Shown: piece by piece, positions 1 to 7,423 of the stretch | Position numbering within the stretch: position 1 is the first letter of the stretch | How the letters are laid out: every line of letters starts with the position of its first letter | Origin: Clostridia bacterium | GTDB lineage: Bacteria; Bacillota; Clostridia; Oscillospirales; Acutalibacteraceae | NCBI GenBank assembly: GCA_017438845.1 | Contig: JAFRUO010000023.1 | Span: forward strand, 20,381-84,380 | Length of the DNA: 64,000 bases | Reading direction: 5' to 3' | The notes under the pieces: model-generated | The model's input: only the letters and a program-made list of their open reading frames with translations | What the model was told of the DNA's origin: nothing | Database searches by the model: none | Made by a program: the position numbers and the translations under genes

Positions 1-2
1 CA

Positions 3-725
3 CTTTTTTCAATTCTTGACTGGACGGAGGTTGACGGCGTATGGGTGCAGACAACCGACGGTGAGCTGAGCGCGTTGATAGCGCAAAAGGCAAAAAGCAA
101 GGTGTATGTCTGTGCAAAGGACTTTGCCGACTTTTACGAGCTGGCCGACTTTATTTCGAGGCTCGGCGCAATGGTGGTAAACTGTTCGTCGGAAATCACC
201 GAAAGGATCGGTGTTACCGCTTACTCGAAGGTAAGCCTTATGGAGCTTGAGGGCGAGCCGCCCGAGGGCAGAGCATCCGTTGTGCTTAACGACAATTTAA
301 AGCCTGTTTTTGAGCTTATCACACGCTCGGCAAAAAAACAGCTTTCCGACAGTAAGACGCTTGATTCCGCACAGCTGAAAAAGCTTTCGGAAAGGGCGTA
401 CAAGCAGTGGCTGTCCGCCGCCAGCAGAGGAATTTTCAACGGCTACACTCAGGTCAGGGCGGTAAAGGCGGGCGAAAGGTCGGTCCTTTCCGTCGCCATA
501 GCGGATATACTCGGAGGCAACGTGTACATAAGGGATGTTGCAACCGACGAGGAGTTTCGCAAAATGGGTTATGCAACGGACTGCATTAGCGGCATATGCA
601 GCGACTTAAAAAAACAGTCCGACAGAATTTTTCTTGCCTGTGCAGATGTGCAGACGGAGAGCTTCTACAAAAAATCGGGCTTTTGCCGCAAGGAATATCT
701 TGATGTGGGAATAATTGAAATATGA
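3..725 (+). CDS. GNAT-family N-acetyltransferase, 5' end cut by window edge
   Basis: The reading frame is open to the left edge, so the GTG at 45 is probably not the real start and the N-terminus lies outside the window. The C-terminal half carries a GNAT (acetyl-CoA-dependent acetyltransferase) core: a beta strand with YIRDVAT, the acetyl-CoA loop seen as FRKMGYAT, and a closing ESFYKKSGF motif. The N-terminal part matches no domain I recognise. Its TGA overlaps the ATG of the next gene (ATGA), so the first three genes are translationally coupled. The substrate cannot be told from sequence; the fold call is firm. Confidence 0.8.
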   Translation, partial: LFSILDWTEVDGVWVQTTDGELSALIAQKAKSKVYVCAKDFADFYELADFISRLGAMVVNCSSEITERIGVTAYSKVSLMELEGEPPEGRASVVLNDNLKPVFELITRSAKKQLSDSKTLDSAQLKKLSERAYKQWLSAASRGIFNGYTQVRAVKAGERSVLSVAIADILGGNVYIRDVATDEEFRKMGYATDCISGICSDLKKQSDRIFLACADVQTESFYKKSGFCRKEYLDVGIIEI

Positions 726-1996
726 ACGAGTTTTTTACAGTCAGCGATAAGGTTAAGGAAAAAAGCGAGGCGGCTCTTAAAAGAGTTGCAGATAAGCTTT
801 CCGAAACAGATTCGCTCGGTGAATACAATATGCAGAAGGTGCTCGGCGCCTTTATTAAAAACAGGGTTGACGCAACCGACTTCAACTCCTCGACGGGCTA
901 CGGCTACGGCGACAGCGGCAGGGAAAAGGCGGACAGACTCGTTGCCGATATTTTCGGCTGTGAGGACGCGATTATCCGTGCAGGTTTGCTTGCCTGCGGT
1001 ACGCATACGCTCGGCGTTGTCTTGTTCGGAATACTTCGTCCGGGCGACACTATGCTCTGTGTTTCGGGCACGCCGTATGACACAATTCATCCCGTAATCG
1101 GAATCGGCGGCAAGGGTAATGGCATGGGCACGCTTGCAGACCTCGGCATTAAATACGAGCAGGTTGACCTTACCGAGGACGACGAGCTTGATTATAGGCA
1201 AATAGAAAAAAGAGCGGCCGACGAAAAGGTCAGAATGGTCTACCTTCAGCGCTCAAGGGGTTACAGCCTAAGGCACAGCCTGTCCGTGGGCGAAATCGGA
1301 AGGGTATGCGACATTGTTCATGCCGTAAACAAAAATGCGGTTGTAATGGTTGACAACTGCTACGGCGAGTTTACCGAAAAAAAGGAGCCTACCGAGGTCG
1401 GAGCCGATATTATGGCAGGCTCGCTTATAAAGAATGCAGGCGGAGGAATCGCTTCGTCGGGCGGATACATCGCAGGACGTAAGGATTTAATTGAGCTTTG
1501 CTCCTACCGCCTTACCGTGCCGGGTCTCGGCAGAGAGGTCGGCGCAAGCCTCGGGCAGAACAAGAGTCTGTACTTCGGGCTGTTCAACGCTCCCGTGGTT
1601 GTCAGGGAGGCGCTTAAAACCGCAGTGTTTGCCTCGGCTCTGTTTGAAGAGCTGGGCTTTAAGGTCACTCCCCGTCCCGAGGAGGACCGACACGATATTA
1701 TTCAGGCAATCTGCCTTGAAAACGAGGAGCGGCTGACCGCCTTCTGTCAGGGTATGCAGAAGGGCGCGCCCGTCGACTCCTATGTAGTACCCGAGCCGTG
1801 GGACATGCCCGGCTACGACAGCAAGGTTATTATGTCCGCAGGGGCGTTTACCTCGGGCTCGTCAATCGAGCTTTCGGCTGACGCTCCGCTAAGAGAGCCG
1901 TATGCCGTATGGATGCAGGGAGGTCTTAACTTTCCGTGCGGAAAGCTCGGCGTTATGCTCGCGGCTGAGGAAATAATAAGGAGGAATTTGATTTGA
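722..1996 (+). CDS. Methionine gamma-lyase family PLP enzyme (aluminium-resistance protein family)
   Basis: 424 residues, full length for the cytosolic PLP-fold family annotated as methionine gamma-lyase-like or aluminium resistance protein (YnbB in Bacillus). Family marks are the N-terminal GYGYGDSGR segment, the RAGLLACGTHT stretch and the PLP-lysine region SLIKNAGGG, with K237 as the likely Schiff-base lysine. VMVDNCYGEF upstream fits the cofactor-ring aspartate region. Relatives are expected to cleave C-S bonds of sulfur amino acids, but the true substrate of this subgroup is not established. The start ATG overlaps the previous stop, and the stop overlaps the start of the phosphomutase gene. 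Confidence 0.88.
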   Translation: MNEFFTVSDKVKEKSEAALKRVADKLSETDSLGEYNMQKVLGAFIKNRVDATDFNSSTGYGYGDSGREKADRLVADIFGCEDAIIRAGLLACGTHTLGVVLFGILRPGDTMLCVSGTPYDTIHPVIGIGGKGNGMGTLADLGIKYEQVDLTEDDELDYRQIEKRAADEKVRMVYLQRSRGYSLRHSLSVGEIGRVCDIVHAVNKNAVVMVDNCYGEFTEKKEPTEVGADIMAGSLIKNAGGGIASSGGYIAGRKDLIELCSYRLTVPGLGREVGASLGQNKSLYFGLFNAPVVVREALKTAVFASALFEELGFKVTPRPEEDRHDIIQAICLENEERLTAFCQGMQKGAPVDSYVVPEPWDMPGYDSKVIMSAGAFTSGSSIELSADAPLREPYAVWMQGGLNFPCGKLGVMLAAEEIIRRNLI

Positions 1997-3516
1997 ACTT
2001 AATGCATTTAAAAAGCGGCACGGATGTCCGCGGTGTGGCAATAGGAGAAGAAAATTCCGAAAATATTGAGCTGACAGACGAAGCGGTCAGAAGGATTTGC
2101 CAGTCGTTTATTTACTTTTTAAGCGCAAAGACCGGCAAGGACAGGGACGAGCTTTGCGTGTCGGTAGGTCATGACTGCAGAATTTCGGCGCAGAGAATCA
2201 AGGAGCAGGTAATTGCCCAGCTTCTTTCAATGGGCGTGCTTGTAAAGGATTGCGGACTCTGCTCGACCCCCGCAATGTTTATGACTACGGTAATGGCAGG
2301 CTGTGACGGTGCGGTGCAGATAACTGCAAGCCACCATCCGTTTGACAGAAACGGACTTAAATTTTTCACCGCAGGCGGAGGACTGTCCTCGGTAGAAATT
2401 ACGAAAATACTTGAAATTGCCGAAAAGAATGAGGCTGTCGCTTACGACACCTCGAGAGAGGCAAAGAAAATTGACTTTATGAGCGTCTACTGCGAGCATC
2501 TGAGAAAGCTCGTAAAAAAGGGCGTTAATTCTCCCGAAAATTACGACAGACCGCTTGAGGGTATGCACATAGTTGTTGACGCAGGAAACGGAGTCGGCGG
2601 CTTTTTCGCCACGGACGTGCTAGAGCCGCTCGGCGCAGACATCACGGGCTCAAAGTATTTAAGCCCGAACGGACTGTTCCCGAACCATATCCCCAACCCC
2701 GAAAACGAGGAGGCAATGCGCTCGGTAAGGGAGGCAACCGTTTCCTCGGGTGCCGACCTCGGAGTTATTTTCGACACTGACGTTGACCGTGCCGCCTGCG
2801 TAAGCTCGGACGGCAGGGAGATTAACCGCAACAGGCTTGTGGCTCTTGCGGCGGCAATTGCGCTTGAGGACTGCCCCGGCGGCGTGATAGTTACCGACAG
2901 CGTCACGAGCGCGGGGCTTACGGAGTTCATTAACGAAAACCTCGGAGGTAAGCACCGCAGGTTTAAAAGAGGCTATAAAAACGTTATCGACGAAAGCATA
3001 CGTCTTTGCAAAGAGGGAACCGATTCTCCCCTTGCAATCGAAACCTCGGGACATGCGGCGTTTAAGGAAAACTATTTTCTTGACGACGGGGCGTACCTTA
3101 TGGTCAGAATCATCATCAAGGCGGCTCAGCTTAAAGCTGAGGGCAAAACGCTTCAAAGCCTTATCCTTTCTTTAAAGGAGCCGCTTGAGGAAAAGAGCCT
3201 TCGCTTCAAGATTAACGCCGAGGATTTCAGGAGCTATGCCGAGGACATTATTTCCAAGATAGAAAAGAGCGCGATACTCAACGAAAACTGGGTCGTTGCG
3301 GACGACAGCTGTGAGGGAGTTAAAATAATTTTCCCTCAGCCCGACATTGACGGCTTCTTTATTCTTCGCACGAGCGTGCATGACCCGGTGATGCCGATGA
3401 ACATTGAAAGCGCTGTTCCGGGCGGAGCGAAAAAGATAGCCCTTGCGGCATATTATGCGCTCGGTATATATGTTGAGCTGGATATTTCGCCGCTTAAAGA
3501 ATATCTTGAAAATTAA
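1993..3516 (+). CDS. Phosphoglucomutase/phosphomannomutase family phosphohexomutase
   Basis: A 507-residue alpha-D-phosphohexomutase that moves phosphate between C1 and C6 of a hexose phosphate. Visible signatures are the catalytic phosphoserine loop TASHHP (S113), the metal loop DTDVDR (D261, D263, D265) and the sugar-binding ETSGH segment. The start is a TTG at 1993: AAGGAGG at 1978-1984 lies 8 nt before it but 17 nt before the in-frame ATG at 2002. The gene overlaps the preceding stop, making a three-gene coupled unit. Whether it prefers glucose or mannose phosphate is not decidable here. Confidence 0.9.
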   Translation: MNLMHLKSGTDVRGVAIGEENSENIELTDEAVRRICQSFIYFLSAKTGKDRDELCVSVGHDCRISAQRIKEQVIAQLLSMGVLVKDCGLCSTPAMFMTTVMAGCDGAVQITASHHPFDRNGLKFFTAGGGLSSVEITKILEIAEKNEAVAYDTSREAKKIDFMSVYCEHLRKLVKKGVNSPENYDRPLEGMHIVVDAGNGVGGFFATDVLEPLGADITGSKYLSPNGLFPNHIPNPENEEAMRSVREATVSSGADLGVIFDTDVDRAACVSSDGREINRNRLVALAAAIALEDCPGGVIVTDSVTSAGLTEFINENLGGKHRRFKRGYKNVIDESIRLCKEGTDSPLAIETSGHAAFKENYFLDDGAYLMVRIIIKAAQLKAEGKTLQSLILSLKEPLEEKSLRFKINAEDFRSYAEDIISKIEKSAILNENWVVADDSCEGVKIIFPQPDIDGFFILRTSVHDPVMPMNIESAVPGGAKKIALAAYYALGIYVELDISPLKEYLEN

Positions 3517-3525
3517 ACTTTTCTA

Positions 3526-3553
3526 TTGACAAAGCATAAATATTCTTTAAAAT
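3526..3553 (+). promoter_or_regulatory. Sigma-A-type promoter of the acyl carrier protein gene
   Basis: TTGACA at 3526-3531 and TAAAAT at 3548-3553 are 16 nt apart, just after the mutase stop codon and 37 nt before the acyl carrier protein start. An AAGGAGG ribosome site follows. Confidence 0.5.
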
Positions 3554-3590
3554 TAGTATATAACAACAGAGCACCAAAGGAGGCGACAGA

Positions 3591-3815
3591 ATGGTTTTTG
3601 AAAAGGTAAGAGAAATCATTTGCGACCAGTTTGAGCTTGACGAGGACGACGTTACGCTCGAAACCGTAATCAGGGAGGACCTTGACGCAGACAGTCTTGA
3701 CCTGATTGACCTTGTTATGACCCTTGAGGACGAATTTTCGGTTGAGGTTCCCGACGAGGCGCTTGAAAACATTGTAACCGTTGAGGACATTGTTAAATAT
3801 ATTGAAGAAATCTAA
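3591..3815 (+). CDS. acpP: Acyl carrier protein
   Basis: A 74-residue, very acidic protein with the DADSLDLIDL phosphopantetheine site; S35 should carry the 4'-phosphopantetheine arm that holds acyl chains in fatty acid synthesis. Length and helix pattern match bacterial AcpP. It has its own promoter and stands alone, not inside a fab cluster, and proS follows after only 36 nt, so the two may share a transcript. A role as carrier for a specialised pathway cannot be excluded, but it looks like a housekeeping ACP. Confidence 0.93.
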   Translation: MVFEKVREIICDQFELDEDDVTLETVIREDLDADSLDLIDLVMTLEDEFSVEVPDEALENIVTVEDIVKYIEEI

Positions 3816-3851
3816 ATAAACGCAGGTGCGTTGGACAAGGATGTTAAATAA

Positions 3852-5288
3852 ATGGCACAACAAAAAAAGATGGTAAACGACATCACCGCTATGGATGAGG
3901 ATTTTGCCAAGTGGTATACAGATGTTGTAAAAAAGGCTGAGCTTGTTGAGTACACAAGCGTTAAGGGCTGTATGGTAATCCGCCCTTACGGCTATGCAAT
4001 CTGGGAAAACATTCAGAAAACGATGGACGAAATGTTCAAGGCTACGGGTCATGAAAACGTCTGTATGCCGATGTTTATTCCCGAAAGCCTTCTCAACAAG
4101 GAGAAGGATCACGTTGAGGGCTTCGCCCCCGAGGTTGCGTGGGTTACTCACGGCGGAAGCGAAAAATTAGAGGAAAGGCTCTGCGTAAGACCTACCTCGG
4201 AGACGCTTTTCTGCGAGCATTATAAGGCAATCGTTCACTCCTACCGTGATTTGCCGAAGCTTTACAACCAGTGGGTTTCGGTTGTACGCTGGGAAAAGAC
4301 GACAAGACCGTTCCTGAGAACCAGGGAGTTCCTCTGGCAGGAGGGACACACGATTCACGCCACCGCCGAGGAGGCGCGTGAGGAAACGGTTAAAATGCTC
4401 AACGTTTATGCGGACTTCTGTGAAAATATTCTTGCAATTCCCGTAGTTAAGGGAGTCAAGACCGAAAAGGAGCGCTTTGCAGGCGCCGAGGACACCTACA
4501 CCATTGAGGCGCTTATGCACGACGGTAAGGCGCTTCAGTCGGGTACCTCGCACTATTTCGGCGACGGCTTCGCCAAGGCGTTTGACATTCAGTTTACGGA
4601 TAAGGACAACAGGTTAAAATATCCCTTCCAGACCTCGTGGGGCACCACGACACGGCTTATCGGCGCAATTATTATGACGCACGGCGACGACAACGGGCTT
4701 GTACTTCCGCCGAAAATCGCCCCGATTCAGGTAATTGTTGTACCGATTGCCCAGCACAAGGAGGGCGTGCTTGAAAAGGCGGCGGAGCTGTGCGAAAGGC
4801 TTTCGAAGGTCTGCCGTGTAAAGAGCGACATTACCGACAACTCCGCAGGCTGGAAATTTGCCGAGTATGAGATGAAGGGTGTGCCGTTAAGGCTCGAAAT
4901 CGGACCGAAGGATATTGAAAACAATCAGTGCGTGCTTGTACGCAGGGATAACGGCGAAAAGGTCTTTGTCAGTCTTGACGAGCTTGAAGAAAAAATCCCC
5001 GAGCTTCTTGAAGCGGTACATAAGGGACTTTATGACAAGGCGTTTGAGAGAAGGAAGAATATGACCTATGTCGCTCACGACTTTGACGAGATGAAATTCC
5101 TTGCCGACAACAAGCCCGGCTTTATCAAGGCTATGTGGTGCGGCAGCAGGGAATGTGAGGACAGGCTCAAGGAGGAGGTCGGCGTTACCTCACGCTGTAT
5201 CCCTTATGAGCAGGAAAAGCTTTCGGATGTGTGCGTTTGCTGCGGTAAGCCTGCCGACAAAATGCTTTACTGGGGCAAGGCTTATTAA
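3852..5288 (+). CDS. proS: Prolyl-tRNA synthetase, short archaeal/eukaryal-type (ProS3)
   Basis: A 478-residue class II aminoacyl-tRNA synthetase charging tRNA-Pro. Class II motif 2 is visible around [20 protein letters not shown] and the proline-binding region around [11 protein letters not shown]. It lacks the editing insertion of the long bacterial ProS and ends with an extra domain bearing CGSREC and CVCCGK, a likely four-cysteine zinc site, ending in Tyr as usual for this type. This type is common in Clostridia and some other bacteria. No T-box leader is visible upstream. Confidence 0.95.
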   Translation: MAQQKKMVNDITAMDEDFAKWYTDVVKKAELVEYTSVKGCMVIRPYGYAIWENIQKTMDEMFKATGHENVCMPMFIPESLLNKEKDHVEGFAPEVAWVTHGGSEKLEERLCVRPTSETLFCEHYKAIVHSYRDLPKLYNQWVSVVRWEKTTRPFLRTREFLWQEGHTIHATAEEAREETVKMLNVYADFCENILAIPVVKGVKTEKERFAGAEDTYTIEALMHDGKALQSGTSHYFGDGFAKAFDIQFTDKDNRLKYPFQTSWGTTTRLIGAIIMTHGDDNGLVLPPKIAPIQVIVVPIAQHKEGVLEKAAELCERLSKVCRVKSDITDNSAGWKFAEYEMKGVPLRLEIGPKDIENNQCVLVRRDNGEKVFVSLDELEEKIPELLEAVHKGLYDKAFERRKNMTYVAHDFDEMKFLADNKPGFIKAMWCGSRECEDRLKEEVGVTSRCIPYEQEKLSDVCVCCGKPADKMLYWGKAY

Positions 5289-5319
5289 GCTTTAAGAACA
5301 GAAATTGGAGGAAATAAAA

Positions 5320-6030
5320 ATGACAAAGAGAATAATAGCGGTTTCCTGTGCAGTGATTCTGCTTGTGCTTGTTTTTGCGTCCTGCAGGAAAAAGCCGAAT
5401 ATGACAAACATCAACGGAACGGAATATGCGCTCGTCACCGACGCAGAGGGCAACACCGTAATGTCCTCCGACGGACTTTTAAAGGCGTATAACCTTGACG
5501 ACCACGGCTACATCGTAACAAATGCAGACGGCTCAAATTCCGAAAAGCTTGTAAGCGTACCCAACGATGTTATCATCAGCGACCAGACGGTTACAACAAA
5601 GGAGTTTTCGCTTGCTATGCCCAAGGGCTGGTCGGTTACGGACGCAGGCGTTTTTACCAAGGACAAGACCGACGGAAAGTGCACCGTAAAGATGGGCTTT
5701 GCAGACGGACTCGACAAGATTACCTTCAGCGAATATGTTCAGAACGACCGTTCGCAGCAGCAGCTTCTCGCGGCGGAGGTTACGAAGAACAAGCCGGACT
5801 ACAACGTTGACCTTAAAAATGAGGACTTTGAGCTTGACGGACATCAGGCGGCGTCAAGCACCTACAAAATCGTTGACGGCGAGGGCAAGATTATTCACTA
5901 TGCGGTAATGATTTTTTACAGCTACAACAACCAGGCATATTATGTCAATTACGCCTGCGTAAACGGAGAGGGCTACGATGAGAGCTTCGATTTCCTTGCG
6001 TATGTCAAGGAAAACTATGACGTTAAATAA
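5320..6030 (+). CDS. Putative lipoprotein of unknown function
   Basis: A 236-residue protein starting at the ATG at 5320 (GGAGG at 5307-5311, 8 nt upstream); an in-frame TTG at 5305 overlaps the ribosome site and is rejected. The N-terminus is a lipoprotein signal: Lys/Arg, a hydrophobic run, then lipobox FASC with the lipidated Cys. The mature part repeats short beta-rich stretches and resembles the small extracellular lipoproteins common in Clostridia, without a motif I can name. It follows proS closely and ends at a stem-loop at 6051-6080. Confidence 0.8.
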   Translation: MTKRIIAVSCAVILLVLVFASCRKKPNMTNINGTEYALVTDAEGNTVMSSDGLLKAYNLDDHGYIVTNADGSNSEKLVSVPNDVIISDQTVTTKEFSLAMPKGWSVTDAGVFTKDKTDGKCTVKMGFADGLDKITFSEYVQNDRSQQQLLAAEVTKNKPDYNVDLKNEDFELDGHQAASSTYKIVDGEGKIIHYAVMIFYSYNNQAYYVNYACVNGEGYDESFDFLAYVKENYDVK

Positions 6031-6050
6031 AAGGGAATAACACCGCATAC

Positions 6051-6080
6051 AAGGGCTGTCGGATTCGGCAGCCCTTTAAA
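6051..6080 (+). terminator. Stem-loop terminator after the lipoprotein gene
   Basis: AAGGGCTG pairs with CAGCCCTT around a small loop (6051-6058 with 6069-6076). The T tract is short (TTTAAAA), so termination may be partial. Confidence 0.55.
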
Positions 6081-6105
6081 AGTTAACAGGGTAACTTATA
6101 AAAAT

Positions 6106-6660
6106 ATGAACACAATATCGCAAAGAAAATCGAACAGGCTCAAAAATTATAATTATTCTCAAAACGGAGCGTATTTCATCACAATTTGTACGAAGGATTT
6201 TAAATGTATTCTGTCGCAGATTGTTCAGGATACATCCGTAGGGGAAAAATCCGTAGGGGACGGCGTCCTCGACGTCCCACAAGTACATTTAACAAAATAC
6301 GGAAAAATTGTAAACGACAGAATAATTGAAATGAACAACATTTATAAAGATGTAAGTGTTGAAAAATATGTTATCATGCCAAATCATGTTCATTTGCTGA
6401 TTGTTATAGACAGTTACAATGATAGTATATACGACGGGACGTCGAGGACGCCGTCCCCTACGAGGCAGAATTCGGTAATTTCAAGTTTCATTTCCACGTT
6501 AAAAAGATATACCAACAAACAAATCGGTTATAACATCTGGCAAAGGTCGTTTCACGACCACGTTATACGCAGCGAGGAGGATTACCTGACACGTTGGCAG
6601 TATATCTACGAAAATCCGAAAAAATGGTTAATCGGAAAAGACAGGTATTATAGTTTATAA
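6106..6660 (+). CDS. REP-associated tyrosine transposase (RAYT, Y1/IS200-like)
   Basis: A 184-residue HUH single-strand nuclease. The metal-binding HUH motif is H94-x-H96 in MPNHVHLL, and a downstream helix with EEDYLTRW (Y160 candidate nucleophile) and the closing YENPKKW motif match the Y1/RAYT family. Such proteins cut and move short palindromic (REP) hairpins. Unusually, the gene contains two copies of a palindrome-derived sequence, at 6252-6278 and inverted at 6436-6462, both read in frame (about residues 49-58 and 111-119) in the two variable loops flanking the HUH core. No flanking terminal repeats of an ordinary insertion sequence are visible. Confidence 0.88.
   Translation: MNTISQRKSNRLKNYNYSQNGAYFITICTKDFKCILSQIVQDTSVGEKSVGDGVLDVPQVHLTKYGKIVNDRIIEMNNIYKDVSVEKYVIMPNHVHLLIVIDSYNDSIYDGTSRTPSPTRQNSVISSFISTLKRYTNKQIGYNIWQRSFHDHVIRSEEDYLTRWQYIYENPKKWLIGKDRYYSL
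6252..6278 (+). repeat. REP-like arm inside the RAYT gene (left copy)
   Basis: 27 bases beginning CGTAGGGGACGGCGTCC. They form a perfect inverted repeat with 6436-6462, 157 bases apart, and share the core of the dispersed elements at 15647, 15725 and 39575. A partial tandem copy (CCGTAGGGG) sits directly upstream at 6237-6245. Confidence 0.85.
6436..6462 (-). repeat. REP-like arm inside the RAYT gene (right, inverted copy)
   Basis: Exact reverse complement of 6252-6278, also read in frame as coding sequence (DGTSRTPSPT region). Confidence 0.85.
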
Positions 6661-6683
6661 AAGAATGAAGCCTACAAGCAACC

Positions 6684-6731
6684 GCTTATTACTTCTTCAC
6701 TATTCACTTTTACATTCCGTCCCCTACGGTA
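6684..6731 (-). repeat. Dispersed repeat remnant downstream of the transposase
   Basis: Read on the minus strand this gives CCGTAGGGGACGG followed by GTGAATAGTGAAGAAGTAAT. The same order and wording occurs at 15647-15720, and the second part again at about 33010-33045. Confidence 0.7.
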
Positions 6732-7042
6732 CACGTCCTCCGAAATGCACTCAAAATCCCTTTTTACATCATTCGGACTGCGGAAATCCATATTTACACC
6801 CCTGAAAAAAACGAGCCACAATATTTTGTGCTTAGAAAAAAATAATAGAGAATAGACGTACAAGTGTCTATTATTTTTAAAGAATGTTCAAAACTCCGTG
6901 CAAAAAATGAGTGAAACGCAAATGTTAACAATTTGTTCACAATTTTATTGAAAAATTGCCAAATTTCTTTGAGTAATATGCTAAAAATCAACAAATTTAT
7001 TTATGCAAAACGGAAAAACAGTAATAAACTGTGAATAAATTA
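6732..7042. other. AT-rich non-coding stretch
   Basis: About 310 bases, very A+T rich, with no convincing gene on either strand and no clear repeat. Short open frames here lack ribosome sites. Confidence 0.5.
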
Positions 7043-7071
7043 TTGACTTTTCGGCATTTAAATTGTAAAAT
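7043..7071 (+). promoter_or_regulatory. Sigma-A promoter for the structured leader and giant dockerin gene
   Basis: TTGACT at 7043-7048 and TAAAAT at 7066-7071 are separated by 17 nt. Transcription should begin near 7078, directly ahead of the base-paired leader. Confidence 0.7.
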
Positions 7072-7077
7072 TTAATC

Positions 7078-7423
7078 AACCATAGGAATGGTGTAAAGGG
7101 GCGTAGTCTGTGTAAGCGCACGGGTTATGTCAGGATGTTCGGCTTGTATACTATATAAGCCGGCACTCACCACCCCAACCGATACACATCCTACGGTAAC
7201 AGGCTTACTCGGGTGTGTATCATCGTTCCCACCAACTTGACACAGTGGGATGGTGGGGACCGAACCGAGTTAATTTGACAGTGTTTGCGGAAACCTCCTT
7301 TATTAATAAGGGCGGTCAGAGGCTGGAAACAAACGCAGTCGCAAACGCCGGCGCTCGTCCTGCCGGTATTTAGCAAACGGACGAAACGCATTAAAAAATG
7401 CAATTTTTATAGGAGGAAAATAT
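7078..7423 (+). ncRNA. Long structured RNA leader of unknown class
   Basis: About 345 nt between the promoter and the ATG at 7424, with several independent stems: CGGCTT/AAGCCG (7140-7145 with 7157-7162), an 11-bp stem 7181-7191 with 7211-7221, and a 9-bp stem GTTCCCACC/GGTGGGGAC (7225-7233 with 7252-7260). ACTCGG near 7207 can also pair with CCGAGT near 7265, competing with the 11-bp stem, which suggests alternative folds or a pseudoknot. No known riboswitch core is recognised. It could be a cis-acting leader or an independent RNA; no clear terminator precedes the coding sequence. The large clostridial RNA families (for example raiA) are comparators only. Confidence 0.55.

Noticed and set aside
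45..725. GTG at 45 as the true start of the first gene
   Set aside because: The frame stays open to the window edge with typical codons, and no ribosome site stands before 45.
6106..6660. Complete insertion sequence bounded by terminal repeats
   Set aside because: No flanking ends or target duplication are visible; the gene fits a REP-associated single-gene transposase.
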